A DNA stretch of 64,000 bases from Terriglobia bacterium (GTDB lineage: Bacteria > Acidobacteriota > UBA6911). The notes beneath the pieces were generated by a model. That model was not told the DNA's origin. It worked only from the letters and a program-made list of their open reading frames with translations, and did not search any database. Both the position numbers and the translations under genes were made by a program. Shown piece by piece: positions 34,975-44,564 of this stretch. Where the stretch lies: NCBI GenBank assembly GCA_020072565.1, contig JAIQGI010000018.1, positions 124,001-188,000 of the forward strand, in the 5' to 3' direction. How positions within the stretch are numbered: position 1 is the stretch's first letter; the number at the start of each line of letters is the position of its first letter.

Positions 34975-36159
34975 TCAGAGCACTCTGAGGATGAAGCATT
35001 TCAGATAATGCGTTTCAGGCATTCCGAGAAGGATGGGGTGGTCTGTACCTTGCGCGCGCCGCTCCAACACTTGAACGCGACGGTGAGCATCCTGGGATGC
35101 CTGGTGCAGCAATTCCGAGAAATCTGCCTCGGATAGGTGGTAAGAACAGCTCGAGGTTACCAGAATCCCTTCCGGTGCGAGCAGCTTCATGGCACGAAGA
35201 TTGATTTCCTTGTAGCCCCCGCGGGCAGCGCGAAGAGCACTTCGGTTCTTGGCGAACGCAGGAGGATCGAGGCAGATGGTGTTGAATCTGTCGCCGGCCT
35301 TCTCCCGCTCCCGCAGGTAGTCGAAAACGTTGCCCTCCTGAAACTCGACGTTTTGCAGCCCATTGAGTTCGGCATTGCGTCGCGCCTGTGCCAGCGCCTC
35401 AGCCGAAGCATCCACGCCGACTACGGATGCGCAGCGCCGGGCGAAGTGGAGAGCAAAAGCTCCAGTGTTGGTGAAGCAGTCCAGACCGCGTCCCGATGCA
35501 TAGCCGCGCGCCGCGAGCCGGTTGTCCCCCTGATCCAGGAAGAATCCCGTCTTCTGGCCGTGAGCGAGGTCGACCCAGAAACGAACCCCTCCTTCGGAGA
35601 TCCGCACCTGCTCCGGCACCTCCCCCCACAGGACGCCGCGGCATTCCTCGAGCCCTTCGAGCCGGCGCGCCTTGACGTCATTCCGTTCCAGCACCCCGAC
35701 AGGATTCAGCGAGTCGCGCAGGATGTCCACCAACAGGCTCTTGAGGACTTCTGCGGTGCTGGACAGGGTCTGCAGCACCAGGTAGTCCCCGTAGCGGTCG
35801 ACCACTACCGACGGGAGGGAATCCGCCTCGCCGAATATCAGACGGCATGCCGCTTCCGGCTGCAGGCGCCCGTGGCGCCGTTCGATCGACTGGCGGACGC
35901 GATCGCGGATCAACGCCACTGTGGGCGGCTCAGTGTCCCGTGACAGAAGGCGCAACCGGATTTGAGAGTGCGGGCTGTAGAACGCAAACCCAAGAACGTT
36001 GTGCGCCGCGTCCCGTACCCTGACAATGGGCGCCGGCGACAGGGGCGCGGCGGCGACATGGCCCCTGTAGACCCACAGGTGTCCCCGGCGCAGACGCTGG
36101 GCGCCTTCAGCGGATACCTCTACTTCGCCGTGAGTTGCAAACAAATCTGCTTCCGTCAT
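34975..36159 (-). CDS. Class I rRNA methyltransferase, RlmI-like (PUA + SAM domain)
   Basis: A 394-residue protein with an N-terminal PUA-like RNA-binding part (about 10-80; RLRRGHLWVYRGHV) and a Rossmann methyltransferase. GLDCFTNTGAFALHFAR is the SAM loop, VVGVDASAEALAQARRNAELNGL the acidic strand, and LDPPAFAKNR the catalytic DPP motif; TSSCSYHL supplies the Cys seen in m5C enzymes. RlmI methylates cytosine 1962 of 23S rRNA; the exact position here is inferred. It begins two bases after the tRNA nucleotidyltransferase gene ends and is probably co-transcribed with it. Confidence 0.9.
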   Translation of the reverse strand: MTEADLFATHGEVEVSAEGAQRLRRGHLWVYRGHVAAAPLSPAPIVRVRDAAHNVLGFAFYSPHSQIRLRLLSRDTEPPTVALIRDRVRQSIERRHGRLQPEAACRLIFGEADSLPSVVVDRYGDYLVLQTLSSTAEVLKSLLVDILRDSLNPVGVLERNDVKARRLEGLEECRGVLWGEVPEQVRISEGGVRFWVDLAHGQKTGFFLDQGDNRLAARGYASGRGLDCFTNTGAFALHFARRCASVVGVDASAEALAQARRNAELNGLQNVEFQEGNVFDYLREREKAGDRFNTICLDPPAFAKNRSALRAARGGYKEINLRAMKLLAPEGILVTSSCSYHLSEADFSELLHQASQDAHRRVQVLERRAQGTDHPILLGMPETHYLKCFILRVL

Positions 36160-36161
36160 TA

Positions 36162-37475
36162 TCAGCCTGTGGGCTTCTCCAATGGGAAGGCCTGGCGCAC
36201 ATGCTGCAGGGCCTGCTCGCGGGTCAGCTGCGGGTTTTCCAGTTGCAGGTCCTCGACACCCTCCAGGATCTGCCGAAAGAGCGGGCCCGGCAGATAACCC
36301 ATGTCGATGAGATCGTCGCCGGAAATGAGACGAGGAGGCGGCGCTGGCTCCTGTTTCAGCTCTTCGTGCTTTTTCCTGGCAAACAAGTAACTGTCAAGGC
36401 TGCCGTGGCTGCTCAGGCAGTCGACGCGATGCAGTTCGAGATGGGTCTCGAAGTCAGGCCGGCGCAGAAATCTCTTCAGCGTACTCGGGCGCATCTTATG
36501 AATATTCATGAAGCGCAAGTGATCCTCAACCAATTCGACGACCAGCTCGATATCCTGATTGGACATGCGCAGGCGCCGGCAAATCTCCTCCGCGATCCGG
36601 GCGCCGACCTCCACATGCCGGTCAAACCTGATGCGCTCCTTGACCGCGAAGGTCGGCGGCTTGCCGACGTCGTGGAGCAATACCGCAAGAGCGAGAGCGG
36701 GGGCCGGGTTGTGGAGCAGTTCGAGCGCATTCCGGGTGTGAACGAACACATCTCCCTCGGGATGGAATTCCGTCGGCTGCGTTATACCGCGCATCGCTTC
36801 CACTTCCGGCAGAATCTGGGTCAGCAGCCTGGTTTCGTGCAACAGCTCGAGCCCGCGGCCCGGTAGCGGGCCGGTCAGGATCTTGAGCAGCTCATCCCGG
36901 ATTCGCTCCCAGCTTACCTCCAGGATGGACGGCGCAAGCTGGCGGATGGCTTGGAAGGTTTCAGGTGCGATCTTGAAGTCCAGACTGCAGGAAAACCGCA
37001 CCGCTCTCAGCATGCGGAGCTTGTCCTCGCGGAATCTCTCCTGCGGCTTGCCGATCGTGCGGAGGATGCGCCTTCGAATGTCGGCCGCCCCGCTGACATA
37101 ATCGATGACTCGGTCGGCAATCGGGTCATAGAACAGTCCGTTCACGGTGAAGTCTCTGCGCAGGGCGTCCTGCTGCGGCCCCGAGAAGCTCACAGAGGAT
37201 GGATGCCTGCCGTCCAGGTACGGGCCCTCACTCCGGAAGGTGGCGACATCGTAAGCGTGCCCATACAGGCGCACCTGAACGACTCCGAACTGGGCGCCGA
37301 TCGGCATGGCACGCGGAAAGATGCGGAGCACATTTTCGGGCAGGGCACTGGTGGCGATGTCGATATCTTTCGGCTTTCTCCGCAACAGAAAATCCCTTAC
37401 CCACCCGCCGGCGAAAAATGCCTCATGGCCGTGCAGGCGCAGCTTCTCCACAATTCGCTGGGCGGCTCTTCGCAT
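36162..37475 (-). CDS. CCA-adding enzyme / poly(A) polymerase family protein with HD domain
   Basis: A 437-residue class II nucleotidyltransferase. The catalytic head has FAGGWVRDFLL and DIDIATSA (metal Asp pair), then RRDFTVNGLFYDP and the ERxxxE-like RFREDKLRMLRAVRF region. The neck is SWERIRDELLKIL. An HD domain follows (HTRNALELLHNPAPALALAVLLHDVGKPP). Enzymes of this family either repair tRNA CCA ends or add poly(A) to RNA; sequence alone does not decide which. The HD part adds phosphohydrolase-type metal binding. Confidence 0.9.
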   Translation of the reverse strand: MRRAAQRIVEKLRLHGHEAFFAGGWVRDFLLRRKPKDIDIATSALPENVLRIFPRAMPIGAQFGVVQVRLYGHAYDVATFRSEGPYLDGRHPSSVSFSGPQQDALRRDFTVNGLFYDPIADRVIDYVSGAADIRRRILRTIGKPQERFREDKLRMLRAVRFSCSLDFKIAPETFQAIRQLAPSILEVSWERIRDELLKILTGPLPGRGLELLHETRLLTQILPEVEAMRGITQPTEFHPEGDVFVHTRNALELLHNPAPALALAVLLHDVGKPPTFAVKERIRFDRHVEVGARIAEEICRRLRMSNQDIELVVELVEDHLRFMNIHKMRPSTLKRFLRRPDFETHLELHRVDCLSSHGSLDSYLFARKKHEELKQEPAPPPRLISGDDLIDMGYLPGPLFRQILEGVEDLQLENPQLTREQALQHVRQAFPLEKPTG

Positions 37476-37562
37476 CGTTTTTCCGGGGAATTCCTAGGTG
37501 CCGTGAAGTCTGTTCCCTTCGGGCGGCCCGGTCGCCGCACCGCTGAAAAGGCGGCTCAAGGG

Positions 37563-38693
37563 CTAGTTTAGCTTGTCCAGATATGCGATCCAACTGTCTC
37601 CGCCAAATCTCTTCCGGCACAAGGAACGGTACTTGGCGAAGCTTCTCTTGTCGCCCAGCTTGTACTGACTGAGGGCCATGCGGAAATAGAACAGATTATC
37701 GCCCGGAAACCTCTTGGCAATCTTCAGCGTCTTCTCGCCCTCGGTTGCGGCTTCCTTGTAGCGCCCCAATTCGTAATAATTGTTGGTAAGGTAACTGCGG
37801 ACCTCAGCCTTCTCGAGCTTGTTTCTCGGCCGCCGCCGCAGCGCCTCCAGCGTCACCAGCAGGGATTTTTCATAGCGCTCGAGGCGGAACTGGCATTGCG
37901 CGATCTTGATATACAGCCAGATCAGGTTTTCGCGCCTGCCGGTCAGTTGCTTGAGCTCGAGCATCTTCTCGTAGGTCTCCAGCGCCATATGATCGTTAGT
38001 GAGCTGCTGATAGCAGCTTGCGACCTTAATATGGATGTCATCGCTGCGCTCGAAAGCCGGATCCAGCTCCATGACCTTGGAGAAATACTTGATCGCCTCG
38101 TGATACTGCTTGAGGCCCATGTAGTTGTTTCCCATGCTTTCGTAGAGATACGCCAAGCCCGGATCGTTGTCGCTCAACACCTGGATCGCTTTTTGAGAGT
38201 ACTTGATGGCTTCGTCGTGCCGGCCCAGCAATTCGCAGTTGCGGCTGATGCCGGCATACAGCATCCACTGCGTATCCCTTTCCTGGGCCTCCACATACTT
38301 CTCGCAGATCTGCCGCGCCTCGAGGGATTTGGTGACCTTGCCGTAGTATTCAAAGAGCGATCCCAGGTAGAAATGAACGAACCCGCACATGTCCGGCATG
38401 AACTCGGGCTTTTGAGGATCAAACAGGCGGGCGGATTTCAGCAGATGATGCACCGCCTCTTTGTCGTTTCCTGCGTTGTACTGGCAGATTCCGATCTGCC
38501 CGGTGAAATAGGCGCGCACATTCGGCTGTTTTGCCAGATCCAGGGCCTGCTGGTAAAACTCGCCGGCTTCCCCGTAGCGGCCCTTTTCGAACAGGTTTTC
38601 GGCATGGGAATCCAGCAGGGAAATCCGGTCTTCTTTTGAGGCAGCATTTGCCAGCCTGGTTTTGAATTCCTTGAGTTCCATCGTGATGTGCAT
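37563..38693 (-). CDS. TPR-repeat protein of unknown function
   Basis: A 376-residue soluble protein made of about eight tetratricopeptide repeats. Clear ones include AENLFEKGRYGEAGEFYQQALDLA, NNYMGLKQYHEAIKYFSKVMELDPA, ASCYQQLTNDHMALETYEKMLEL and NNYYELGRYKEAATEGEKTL. TPR repeats form protein-binding scaffolds; no enzyme domain is seen. The start may be 38693 or the second Met at 38681. It lies between the unknown membrane protein gene and the nucleotidyltransferase gene on the same strand. Confidence 0.85.
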   Translation of the reverse strand: MHITMELKEFKTRLANAASKEDRISLLDSHAENLFEKGRYGEAGEFYQQALDLAKQPNVRAYFTGQIGICQYNAGNDKEAVHHLLKSARLFDPQKPEFMPDMCGFVHFYLGSLFEYYGKVTKSLEARQICEKYVEAQERDTQWMLYAGISRNCELLGRHDEAIKYSQKAIQVLSDNDPGLAYLYESMGNNYMGLKQYHEAIKYFSKVMELDPAFERSDDIHIKVASCYQQLTNDHMALETYEKMLELKQLTGRRENLIWLYIKIAQCQFRLERYEKSLLVTLEALRRRPRNKLEKAEVRSYLTNNYYELGRYKEAATEGEKTLKIAKRFPGDNLFYFRMALSQYKLGDKRSFAKYRSLCRKRFGGDSWIAYLDKLN

Positions 38694-38741
38694 CCTGTAG
38701 AAACAATGAATGAAAAGCTATACTAACATAATCCGCACCCT

Positions 38742-39401
38742 CTACTGATAGACCACAATATAGCCCGCGTGCACGTCGACCTTCTGGATTCTGTACGGCA
38801 GCGTGGACGGCTGCATCGGGTCGAAGGGCGGATTCTGCTTGCGGCCCACCGTGGTGATGATCTCCGCTACGAGAAGGTTGGGCAGGGTCATGCTGTCGAA
38901 GCGCGCCTCTTCGAGCCGGAAGTTCGCCTTGCCTGTGCCGGAAACCAGTATTCCCCTTACTGTCAGCGTGTGCACTCCGGTCAGCATCTTCCGGAGCAGA
39001 CTGGTCAGAAGCTGGGTGGGATTGAGCTGCAGACGGTCAAAATCAACGGCCGCCACCCCTTGCAGGTGCCCTTCCTCGAACTTCAGCCGGATGCTTTTTA
39101 AGCAGGCGTTGTAGTGCGGGCTGAGAACAAAGGCGAGATACGAATTCATCTCGGTCTCGGATAACCGGGTCGTCTGCTTCTTGACAGGGTCATGAGCGGC
39201 GTCAAAGGCCTCCAAACGGCTTATCTTGGCGTTGCAGCTGTCGGCTGCAGCTTTGGAGATCCCGGGATCAGCGGATCGCATTGCCGGCAGGTTGCGCACG
39301 AGCAGGATCATCGTTGGCAAAATCAGGCACAACATCCCGGCCCAGCCGTAAGCGGAGCATCGGCCTCGCGGTCTCTCCTGCCTCACGGAGTACCCGATCA
39401 T
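38742..39401 (-). CDS. Unknown protein with N-terminal membrane anchor (219 residues)
   Basis: I do not recognise a family. One N-terminal hydrophobic segment (AGMLCLILPTMILLV, about residues 21-35) anchors the protein. The rest is probably outside the membrane: LSETEMNSYLAFVLSPHY, then alternating strands LQGVAAVDFDRLQL, VHTLTVRGILVSG and YRIQKVDVHAGYIVVYQ. The strand pattern resembles lipid-binding or AsmA-like beta folds, but this is only a resemblance. The start overlaps the signal peptidase stop by four bases (ATGA), so the two are translationally coupled. Confidence 0.75.
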   Translation of the reverse strand: MIGYSVRQERPRGRCSAYGWAGMLCLILPTMILLVRNLPAMRSADPGISKAAADSCNAKISRLEAFDAAHDPVKKQTTRLSETEMNSYLAFVLSPHYNACLKSIRLKFEEGHLQGVAAVDFDRLQLNPTQLLTSLLRKMLTGVHTLTVRGILVSGTGKANFRLEEARFDSMTLPNLLVAEIITTVGRKQNPPFDPMQPSTLPYRIQKVDVHAGYIVVYQ

Positions 39402-40117
39402 CGAATGACCTTAAAAGACCTGCTCCATCGAGTCTTAGTGAAGAAGTTCAGGAAAACGTCCGTAAACTGGCTTACATGATCTCTGAGGCTGGTTTGGAGG
39501 TACTCATCCCGCGGGGTTTCATAGGACCAGTAGATGACCAAGGCTTTGCCGATAAAGTGATCCCGCGGCACGAATCCCCAGATCCTGCTGTCCTGGCTGT
39601 TGTCCCTGTTGTCGCCCATAGCAAAGTACTGGTCCAGCGGGACTTCAATGGGACCATATTGTCCGTAAACGCTCGCCGGATCAATGTACTGGGTGTATTT
39701 TTCCTCGAGCGGCTTGCCGTTGATGTACACGGTGCGCCCGATCATTTCCACACGATCGCCCGGCAACCCGATCAGCCGTTTCACGTATGCCGTATCGGGG
39801 CTCTTGGGATACTTGAAAACGATCACATCACCGCGCTTGAGATCCTTGTAGGGCAGCAGCTTCCAGAGCCATCCGTCATGCAGCCCGTAAACAAACTTGT
39901 TGACCAGCAGGTGGTCGCCGATCAGAAGATTGGATTCCATCGAGCCCGTCGGGATCTTGAATGCCTGCACCACAAAAGTGGTTGCAAAGAGTGCAATGAT
40001 CGCCGTGATGACGATGGACTCGAAATACTCCCTCAGCGTCGATTTGGTGAATTGAGCTTGTGAACCTCGCGGCGCTTCAGACGCCGGTACTTCCTGTGAC
40101 CCCTGTGACTCTTCCAC
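39398..40117 (-). CDS. lepB: Signal peptidase I
   Basis: A 239-residue membrane-bound serine protease (S26) that removes signal peptides from exported proteins. A single N-terminal membrane segment (SIVITAIIALFATTFVVQAF) precedes the catalytic Ser in KIPTGSMESNL. The general-base Lys is in YVKRLIGLPGD, and the family box GDNRDNSQDSR is intact. The first codon is a GTG. It heads the minus-strand group running through the unknown protein and the TPR protein to the RNA enzymes. The many secreted proteins in this window are its likely substrates. Confidence 0.93.
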   Translation of the reverse strand: MEESQGSQEVPASEAPRGSQAQFTKSTLREYFESIVITAIIALFATTFVVQAFKIPTGSMESNLLIGDHLLVNKFVYGLHDGWLWKLLPYKDLKRGDVIVFKYPKSPDTAYVKRLIGLPGDRVEMIGRTVYINGKPLEEKYTQYIDPASVYGQYGPIEVPLDQYFAMGDNRDNSQDSRIWGFVPRDHFIGKALVIYWSYETPRDEYLQTSLRDHVSQFTDVFLNFFTKTRWSRSFKVIR

Positions 40118-40212
40118 TCCGATTGCAGCCTCCAGCTAGATATAAAGGAACACGTAGTTTAGCACACCAACGCTCTTGCGACAAGGCGGCCGTCTGTGCG
40201 CTTGTGCGTCTG

Positions 40213-40262
40213 CGATCTCAGCGCATTCTCGTTGAGATTTTTTGAATGCGGCTGTGCCGCGC
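40213..40262. repeat. Dispersed intergenic repeat (GCGCA...TTGAGATTTT type), copy 2
   Basis: CGATCTCAGCGCATTCTCGT followed by TGAGATTTTTTGAATGCGGC and TGTGCCGC. It pairs with 33894-33950. It lies upstream of the signal peptidase gene and downstream of the prolyl oligopeptidase gene. Confidence 0.5.
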
Positions 40263-40292
40263 CGTGCAATTTATGGCGGAGGATCACCTTTC

Positions 40293-42413
40293 TCATTCGT
40301 ACTTTAATTTTGCTCTGACATTGTAAAAGAAGAAAGCATAGCTGTCAGCCGTCCGCTCTATGCTCTTGGTGACGTTGCTTGCACCATGGCCGGAACGAGT
40401 TTCGATCCGGATCAGGACCGGGTTTTCCCCTTTTTGCTTCTCCTGGAGGGTGGCAATGAACTTAAACGAATGGGCCGGAACCACCCGATCATCGTGGTCG
40501 GCGGTGGTCACGAGCGTGGCCGGATATGCGACTCCGTCCTTGATGTTGTGAAGCGGTGAATACGCGAGGAGGGACCTGAAGTCACGCTCATTGTCACTCG
40601 AGCCGTACTCGACGACCCACCCCCAGCCGACAGTGAATTTGTGGAAGCGCAGCATGTCCATGACGCCGACTGCGGGCAGGGCGACTTTGAACAGGTCGGG
40701 CCGCTGGGTCATGGCTGCGCCCACGAGCAGCCCGCCATTGGAGCCGCCGGCGATGGCCAGCTTGTCCTTCGTGGTATACCCGGCCTCGATCAGGTACTCG
40801 GCCGCCGAGATGAAATCGTCGAAAACACGCTGTTTGTTCTGCAACATCCCCGCCTTGTGCCAGGTCTCACCGTACTCCCCGCCGCCGCGAAGGTTGGGCT
40901 CGGCGAATACGCACCCGTTTTCGAGGAGCGGGATCAGCGCCGCGTTGAAGCTGGGCTGCACGCTGATATTGAATCCTCCATACGCGGTCAGGTAACAGGG
41001 ACTCTCGCCGTCAAGGACCAGGCCCTTTTTGTAGACAATGAACATCGGGATTCTGGTCTTGTCCTTGCTCTGATAGAAAACCTGCTTTACCTCGTAATCC
41101 CCAGGCGTGAACTTGACCTCGGCCTTGTGGAAAACGTCGCTCTTGCCTTCTGCAATTTCATACCTGTAGATCGTCGGCGGGAACGTGAACGATGTGAAGT
41201 TGTAAAAGAGCGTCTTATCGTCCCTCCATCCGCCGAATGCGCTTGCGGTGCCGAGTGCCGGAAGTTCGATCTCGCGGACGAGCTTCCCTTGGTAACTGTG
41301 CTGATAAATCCTGGTATTGGCGTCTTTGAGATAACCGCAGAAGAGCTGGCCCCCCGCAGCGTTGGCCCAACTCAAGACCTCGGGCTTTTCGGGAATCACG
41401 GTCTGCCAGTTCTCTTTGGCTGGCTTCCTGGGATCAATCAAGACGACCTTGAAATTCGGAGCGTCCATGTTGGTGTAGACGAGATATTTGTCACCCACGG
41501 CCTCGATGGGGCTGCTGTCGTTGTCAAATCCTCGGATCAGAGGCTGAAACGATCCGCCCGTCTTCCTCAAGTCCTTCCAGTAGAGTTCGTTGCCGGACGT
41601 ACCCTCGGAGATGGTCAGGAAGGCATATTTCTCGTCCTCGGTCGTATCCAAGCTGAAGTAGCGCAGGGGATGCTGCTTGTCCTCATAGACGAGCCGGTCT
41701 TTCTCCTGAGGGTCGCCGAGCTTGTGGTAATAAATCTTCTGAAACTCGTTCTTGGCCGTCAGCTCCCGGCCTGCGGCGGGCTTGTCATAGCCACTGTAGA
41801 AAAAACCATCGCCCAGCCAGGCCGCGCCCCCGAACTTGACCCACTGAATACGGTCGGGAAGCTCCTTCTTGGTGGCGATTTCCATGACCCGGGTCTCCGA
41901 CCAGTCCGAACCTGCCTCGCCCCGGGAGATGGCAACATATTTCTTATTGCCTGAAAAGCTGACGAGGCTTGTGCGAACGGTGCCGTCGGGCGAGAGTTTG
42001 TTGGGATCGATAAATACCTCGGGCTCGCCGTCCAGACCCTTCTGGACATAGATCACGGATTGATTCTGCAGCCCGTCGTTTTTGTTGAAGAAATAGTATT
42101 CTCCCGCCCGCGACGGCGACGTGTACCGCGGATAGTTGTAGATCTCGGTCAGGTGCTTGCGAAGTGCATCGCGGAAAGGGATTTTGCTGAGATACCCGAA
42201 AGTCACGGCGTTTTGCGCTTCGACCCATTTGGCGGTCTCCGGCGAATTGTCATCCTCCAGCCATCGGTAGGGGTCAGCCACATTGGTGCCGAAATAGTCA
42301 TCCACCTGCGCCACCTTCATGGTAGCCGGGTAGGTGATCTTGTCAGCCTTATTGCAGGATGGGAGCATGACCGCGGCTGCTGAAAGAAGAACGCTGAGCA
42401 TTTTCTTGTTCAT
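40293..42413 (-). CDS. Prolyl oligopeptidase family (S9A) lipoprotein
   Basis: A 706-residue serine peptidase. A lipobox (VMLPSCNK, Cys at residue 20) marks it as a lipoprotein. Residues about 30-430 form the beta-propeller (DPYRWLEDDNSPETAKWVEAQN at its start is an S9A signature). The alpha/beta-hydrolase part has the nucleophile in GGSNGGLL, with DHDDRVVPAHSFKF (Asp) and RSGHGASN (His) completing the triad. It should cut short proline-containing peptides outside the cytoplasm. AAGGAGG lies five bases before the ATG. No neighbour is on the same transcript with certainty. Confidence 0.93.
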   Translation of the reverse strand: MNKKMLSVLLSAAAVMLPSCNKADKITYPATMKVAQVDDYFGTNVADPYRWLEDDNSPETAKWVEAQNAVTFGYLSKIPFRDALRKHLTEIYNYPRYTSPSRAGEYYFFNKNDGLQNQSVIYVQKGLDGEPEVFIDPNKLSPDGTVRTSLVSFSGNKKYVAISRGEAGSDWSETRVMEIATKKELPDRIQWVKFGGAAWLGDGFFYSGYDKPAAGRELTAKNEFQKIYYHKLGDPQEKDRLVYEDKQHPLRYFSLDTTEDEKYAFLTISEGTSGNELYWKDLRKTGGSFQPLIRGFDNDSSPIEAVGDKYLVYTNMDAPNFKVVLIDPRKPAKENWQTVIPEKPEVLSWANAAGGQLFCGYLKDANTRIYQHSYQGKLVREIELPALGTASAFGGWRDDKTLFYNFTSFTFPPTIYRYEIAEGKSDVFHKAEVKFTPGDYEVKQVFYQSKDKTRIPMFIVYKKGLVLDGESPCYLTAYGGFNISVQPSFNAALIPLLENGCVFAEPNLRGGGEYGETWHKAGMLQNKQRVFDDFISAAEYLIEAGYTTKDKLAIAGGSNGGLLVGAAMTQRPDLFKVALPAVGVMDMLRFHKFTVGWGWVVEYGSSDNERDFRSLLAYSPLHNIKDGVAYPATLVTTADHDDRVVPAHSFKFIATLQEKQKGENPVLIRIETRSGHGASNVTKSIERTADSYAFFFYNVRAKLKYE

Positions 42414-42541
42414 GAAGCCTCCTTGTCGCCATGCGGGGCGAAGAGATCTTCTATCACAAGTAAGGGCGCTCCGGAAATTCTTTGCAACCGGGGGGGGATA
42501 ATTCGGGAATTTGAGGCGCTGAATTCTGAGAAGATTTCGCG

Positions 42542-44008
42542 CTACTTCCGCAAGCGCTGCGCCAAACGCTCGGTCAAGCCGATCAGTTCCGCCTTGTACG
42601 GGGACGGATTCTGCTTTCGGAGTTGCTGCAGGTCCCGGATGAGCATCTGACGCTCTTTCTGCATGCCCATGACAAGGCTAATTGAACGATCGGCGTCGGG
42701 TTCCTCCGGATTTTGCGCCTCGAGGTGGGCGATCAACCTGTCGGTGGCCGCAGCCATTTCCGGCTCCGGCAGCACCCCAATGGCCCGCAGCAATGGAACA
42801 ACTCTCGCCGCCTCGGCCTGCCGGCCAGCCCAGGTGTCATTGAGTTTCTGGATCGCGGCGGGATCGCCATCCGCGGTGCCATCGCGGAAGATCACGCAGG
42901 CGATTTCAAGTGGGGGATCTGTATCGAGGAGCGCATCATACCTGAACTCCGCTACTGTCCCGGGCGCGATTGCATGCCCGGCAACCGCTTCACGGTAGCT
43001 CTTGGAAATCAACATCAGGTCGTTTGGTTGACGCAGCGTCAGGGCGTACTCCACGATTTCCTTGTCATAACCATTCCGCAGGACGAGTCGCACGAGGCTG
43101 TCCCCTTCCTCCTCTGCCCTGACGAGATGAAAGCCGGATGTGAGGTTGGTAATCGGGTGCTTGAGTGCGACGACCAAGGGCGGAGCATACGGCCGCTCTC
43201 CCGAAGGGAAAGACCTGCTCTGTGCGAGTGTTTCCTGGATCTTTTGCTGCAACGTTACGGCAAGGTTGGCACTCGCTGCGGTTGCATCGAATCCATGATT
43301 CTCGATCCCCTGGATCAGATTCGAAACCAGGGATTGCAGATTCCTTCGCTCGCGCATCGCCGTGCTGTCGCAAAGGAGCTCGTCAGGGATCAAAGGATCG
43401 GCGCTGAAAAGCATCTTCTCGAAGGCTCTTATTTGTTCGATCGCACTGGCGGCTTTGCGAGCCGCCTGAAAACGCTCCTGCCAATACTGCAGGGCGCCGA
43501 GGCGCATCCGTCTTTCGTTGATGATGAAATCGAGCAGATGGAGATCCCCCTCTGCGGTTCCGTCCTCGAAGAGCACTGCCGTGATTTTCGCGTCGGCCTC
43601 GAGGAGAATGATGTCCGGTTCACCGATCTCCAGGTGTGCCGAGCAGGAACGGGTCTGGCCCGGCGCCAGTTGCGCTCCGGCTTCGTGCGTGCAGGCCTCC
43701 GACGTCAACACGAGGGTGGCAGGCCAGGTTTCGCCCGGAGGAATCTCCATCTTGATCGCGACCCTCATCAGCCACGACCGGACCGGTTTGTCCGATTGAT
43801 TCACGGCTTCGAAATCAACCGTGTGCTTTTCGTGATCCAGGGCCAGGTTATGGATCACCAGCGCAGTCGTCGTCTGGGCTCTCACCGGGAGGGTGACCAG
43901 TAGACCAAATGCCACCACAATAAGTCTCACCGCCGGCTTGCAGTGCTTCCCTGGGACATCCTGAGGTTTTTCAGCCCGGCCCGTTGGAATGCCGTTCACA
44001 ATGCTCAT
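42542..44008 (-). CDS. Unknown exported protein (488 residues)
   Basis: No family is recognised. A hydrophobic segment (VRLIVVAFGLLVTLPVRAQ) near residue 30-48 looks like a signal peptide. Two beta-sandwich-like parts each contain an 'I-x-x-V-x-F-x-D-G-T-A-[ED]-G-D' motif (ITAVLFEDGTAEGD and IACVIFRDGTADGD), so the protein is probably an internal duplication of such a domain. The C-terminus is helical and charged (KERQMLIRDLQQLRKQNPSPYKAELIGL). The start is uncertain; a TTG at 44035 is also in frame and neither has a clear ribosome site. Confidence 0.7.
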   Translation of the reverse strand: MSIVNGIPTGRAEKPQDVPGKHCKPAVRLIVVAFGLLVTLPVRAQTTTALVIHNLALDHEKHTVDFEAVNQSDKPVRSWLMRVAIKMEIPPGETWPATLVLTSEACTHEAGAQLAPGQTRSCSAHLEIGEPDIILLEADAKITAVLFEDGTAEGDLHLLDFIINERRMRLGALQYWQERFQAARKAASAIEQIRAFEKMLFSADPLIPDELLCDSTAMRERRNLQSLVSNLIQGIENHGFDATAASANLAVTLQQKIQETLAQSRSFPSGERPYAPPLVVALKHPITNLTSGFHLVRAEEEGDSLVRLVLRNGYDKEIVEYALTLRQPNDLMLISKSYREAVAGHAIAPGTVAEFRYDALLDTDPPLEIACVIFRDGTADGDPAAIQKLNDTWAGRQAEAARVVPLLRAIGVLPEPEMAAATDRLIAHLEAQNPEEPDADRSISLVMGMQKERQMLIRDLQQLRKQNPSPYKAELIGLTERLAQRLRK

Positions 44009-44192
44009 AAGATATAAGAACGCCCATCGATGCAAAAAGTCTAATCAAAGTGTCAGACCCGTTTTTCTCCCGGGGCCGGCCCACGGATATCGAGATTCCG
44101 CGTGCGCGTCGCTCGGGCCTGAGGGTCAGCTTCTAAACAAACATCATTGGAAACGAGGAACGAAAAAGACCAGACAGCCGAGAGTGAGCCCG

Positions 44193-44564
44193 TCAATGAA
44201 TTATGATTTTCCCCTTCATCCCGCGGTGACCGGTACCGCAAAACACGCAGCATTTGAATTCCACTGTTCCGGCTTTTTCCGCCAGATACTCCACGGTGAC
44301 GGTTTCTCCCTTTTTGATTTGAACACAGCTGTTTTTGACGTTTTGGATCTCAAAGCCGTGTTCGCGATCCAGAGCGGTTATTTTGAAGATGATCCGCGTG
44401 CCCACGTTGACTTCCACTGTGCTGGGCGAGAATTCGTACTTCTTGGCTGTCATCTGGACTTCTTTGGTTATTTGACCTGCAGTGGAAGACTGCGCGCGGA
44501 TGGCTGACGCTAGTGCAATCAGAGCCAGAACTGCAAACGCGCTGACGATGGAGACTTTTCTCAC
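44193..44564 (-). CDS. Exported cupredoxin with CuA-type copper site
   Basis: A 123-residue protein with a signal peptide (VSIVSAFAVLALIALASAIRAQ) and a small cupredoxin fold. The C-terminal loop reads CCVFCGTGHRGM, which fits the CuA pattern C-x3-C-x3-H-x2-M of cytochrome c oxidase subunit II. A further His in DREHGFEI is placed like the first CuA ligand. It may be a periplasmic electron carrier or copper carrier. Start is the GTG at 44564 with GGAGG five bases upstream; the frame is open to 44609. No oxidase subunits are nearby. Confidence 0.82.
   Translation of the reverse strand: MRKVSIVSAFAVLALIALASAIRAQSSTAGQITKEVQMTAKKYEFSPSTVEVNVGTRIIFKITALDREHGFEIQNVKNSCVQIKKGETVTVEYLAEKAGTVEFKCCVFCGTGHRGMKGKIIIH

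Noticed and set aside
40641-41954. Plus-strand frame (437 codons) opposite the prolyl oligopeptidase gene
   Set aside because: Antisense shadow; the minus strand has the propeller and catalytic triad motifs.
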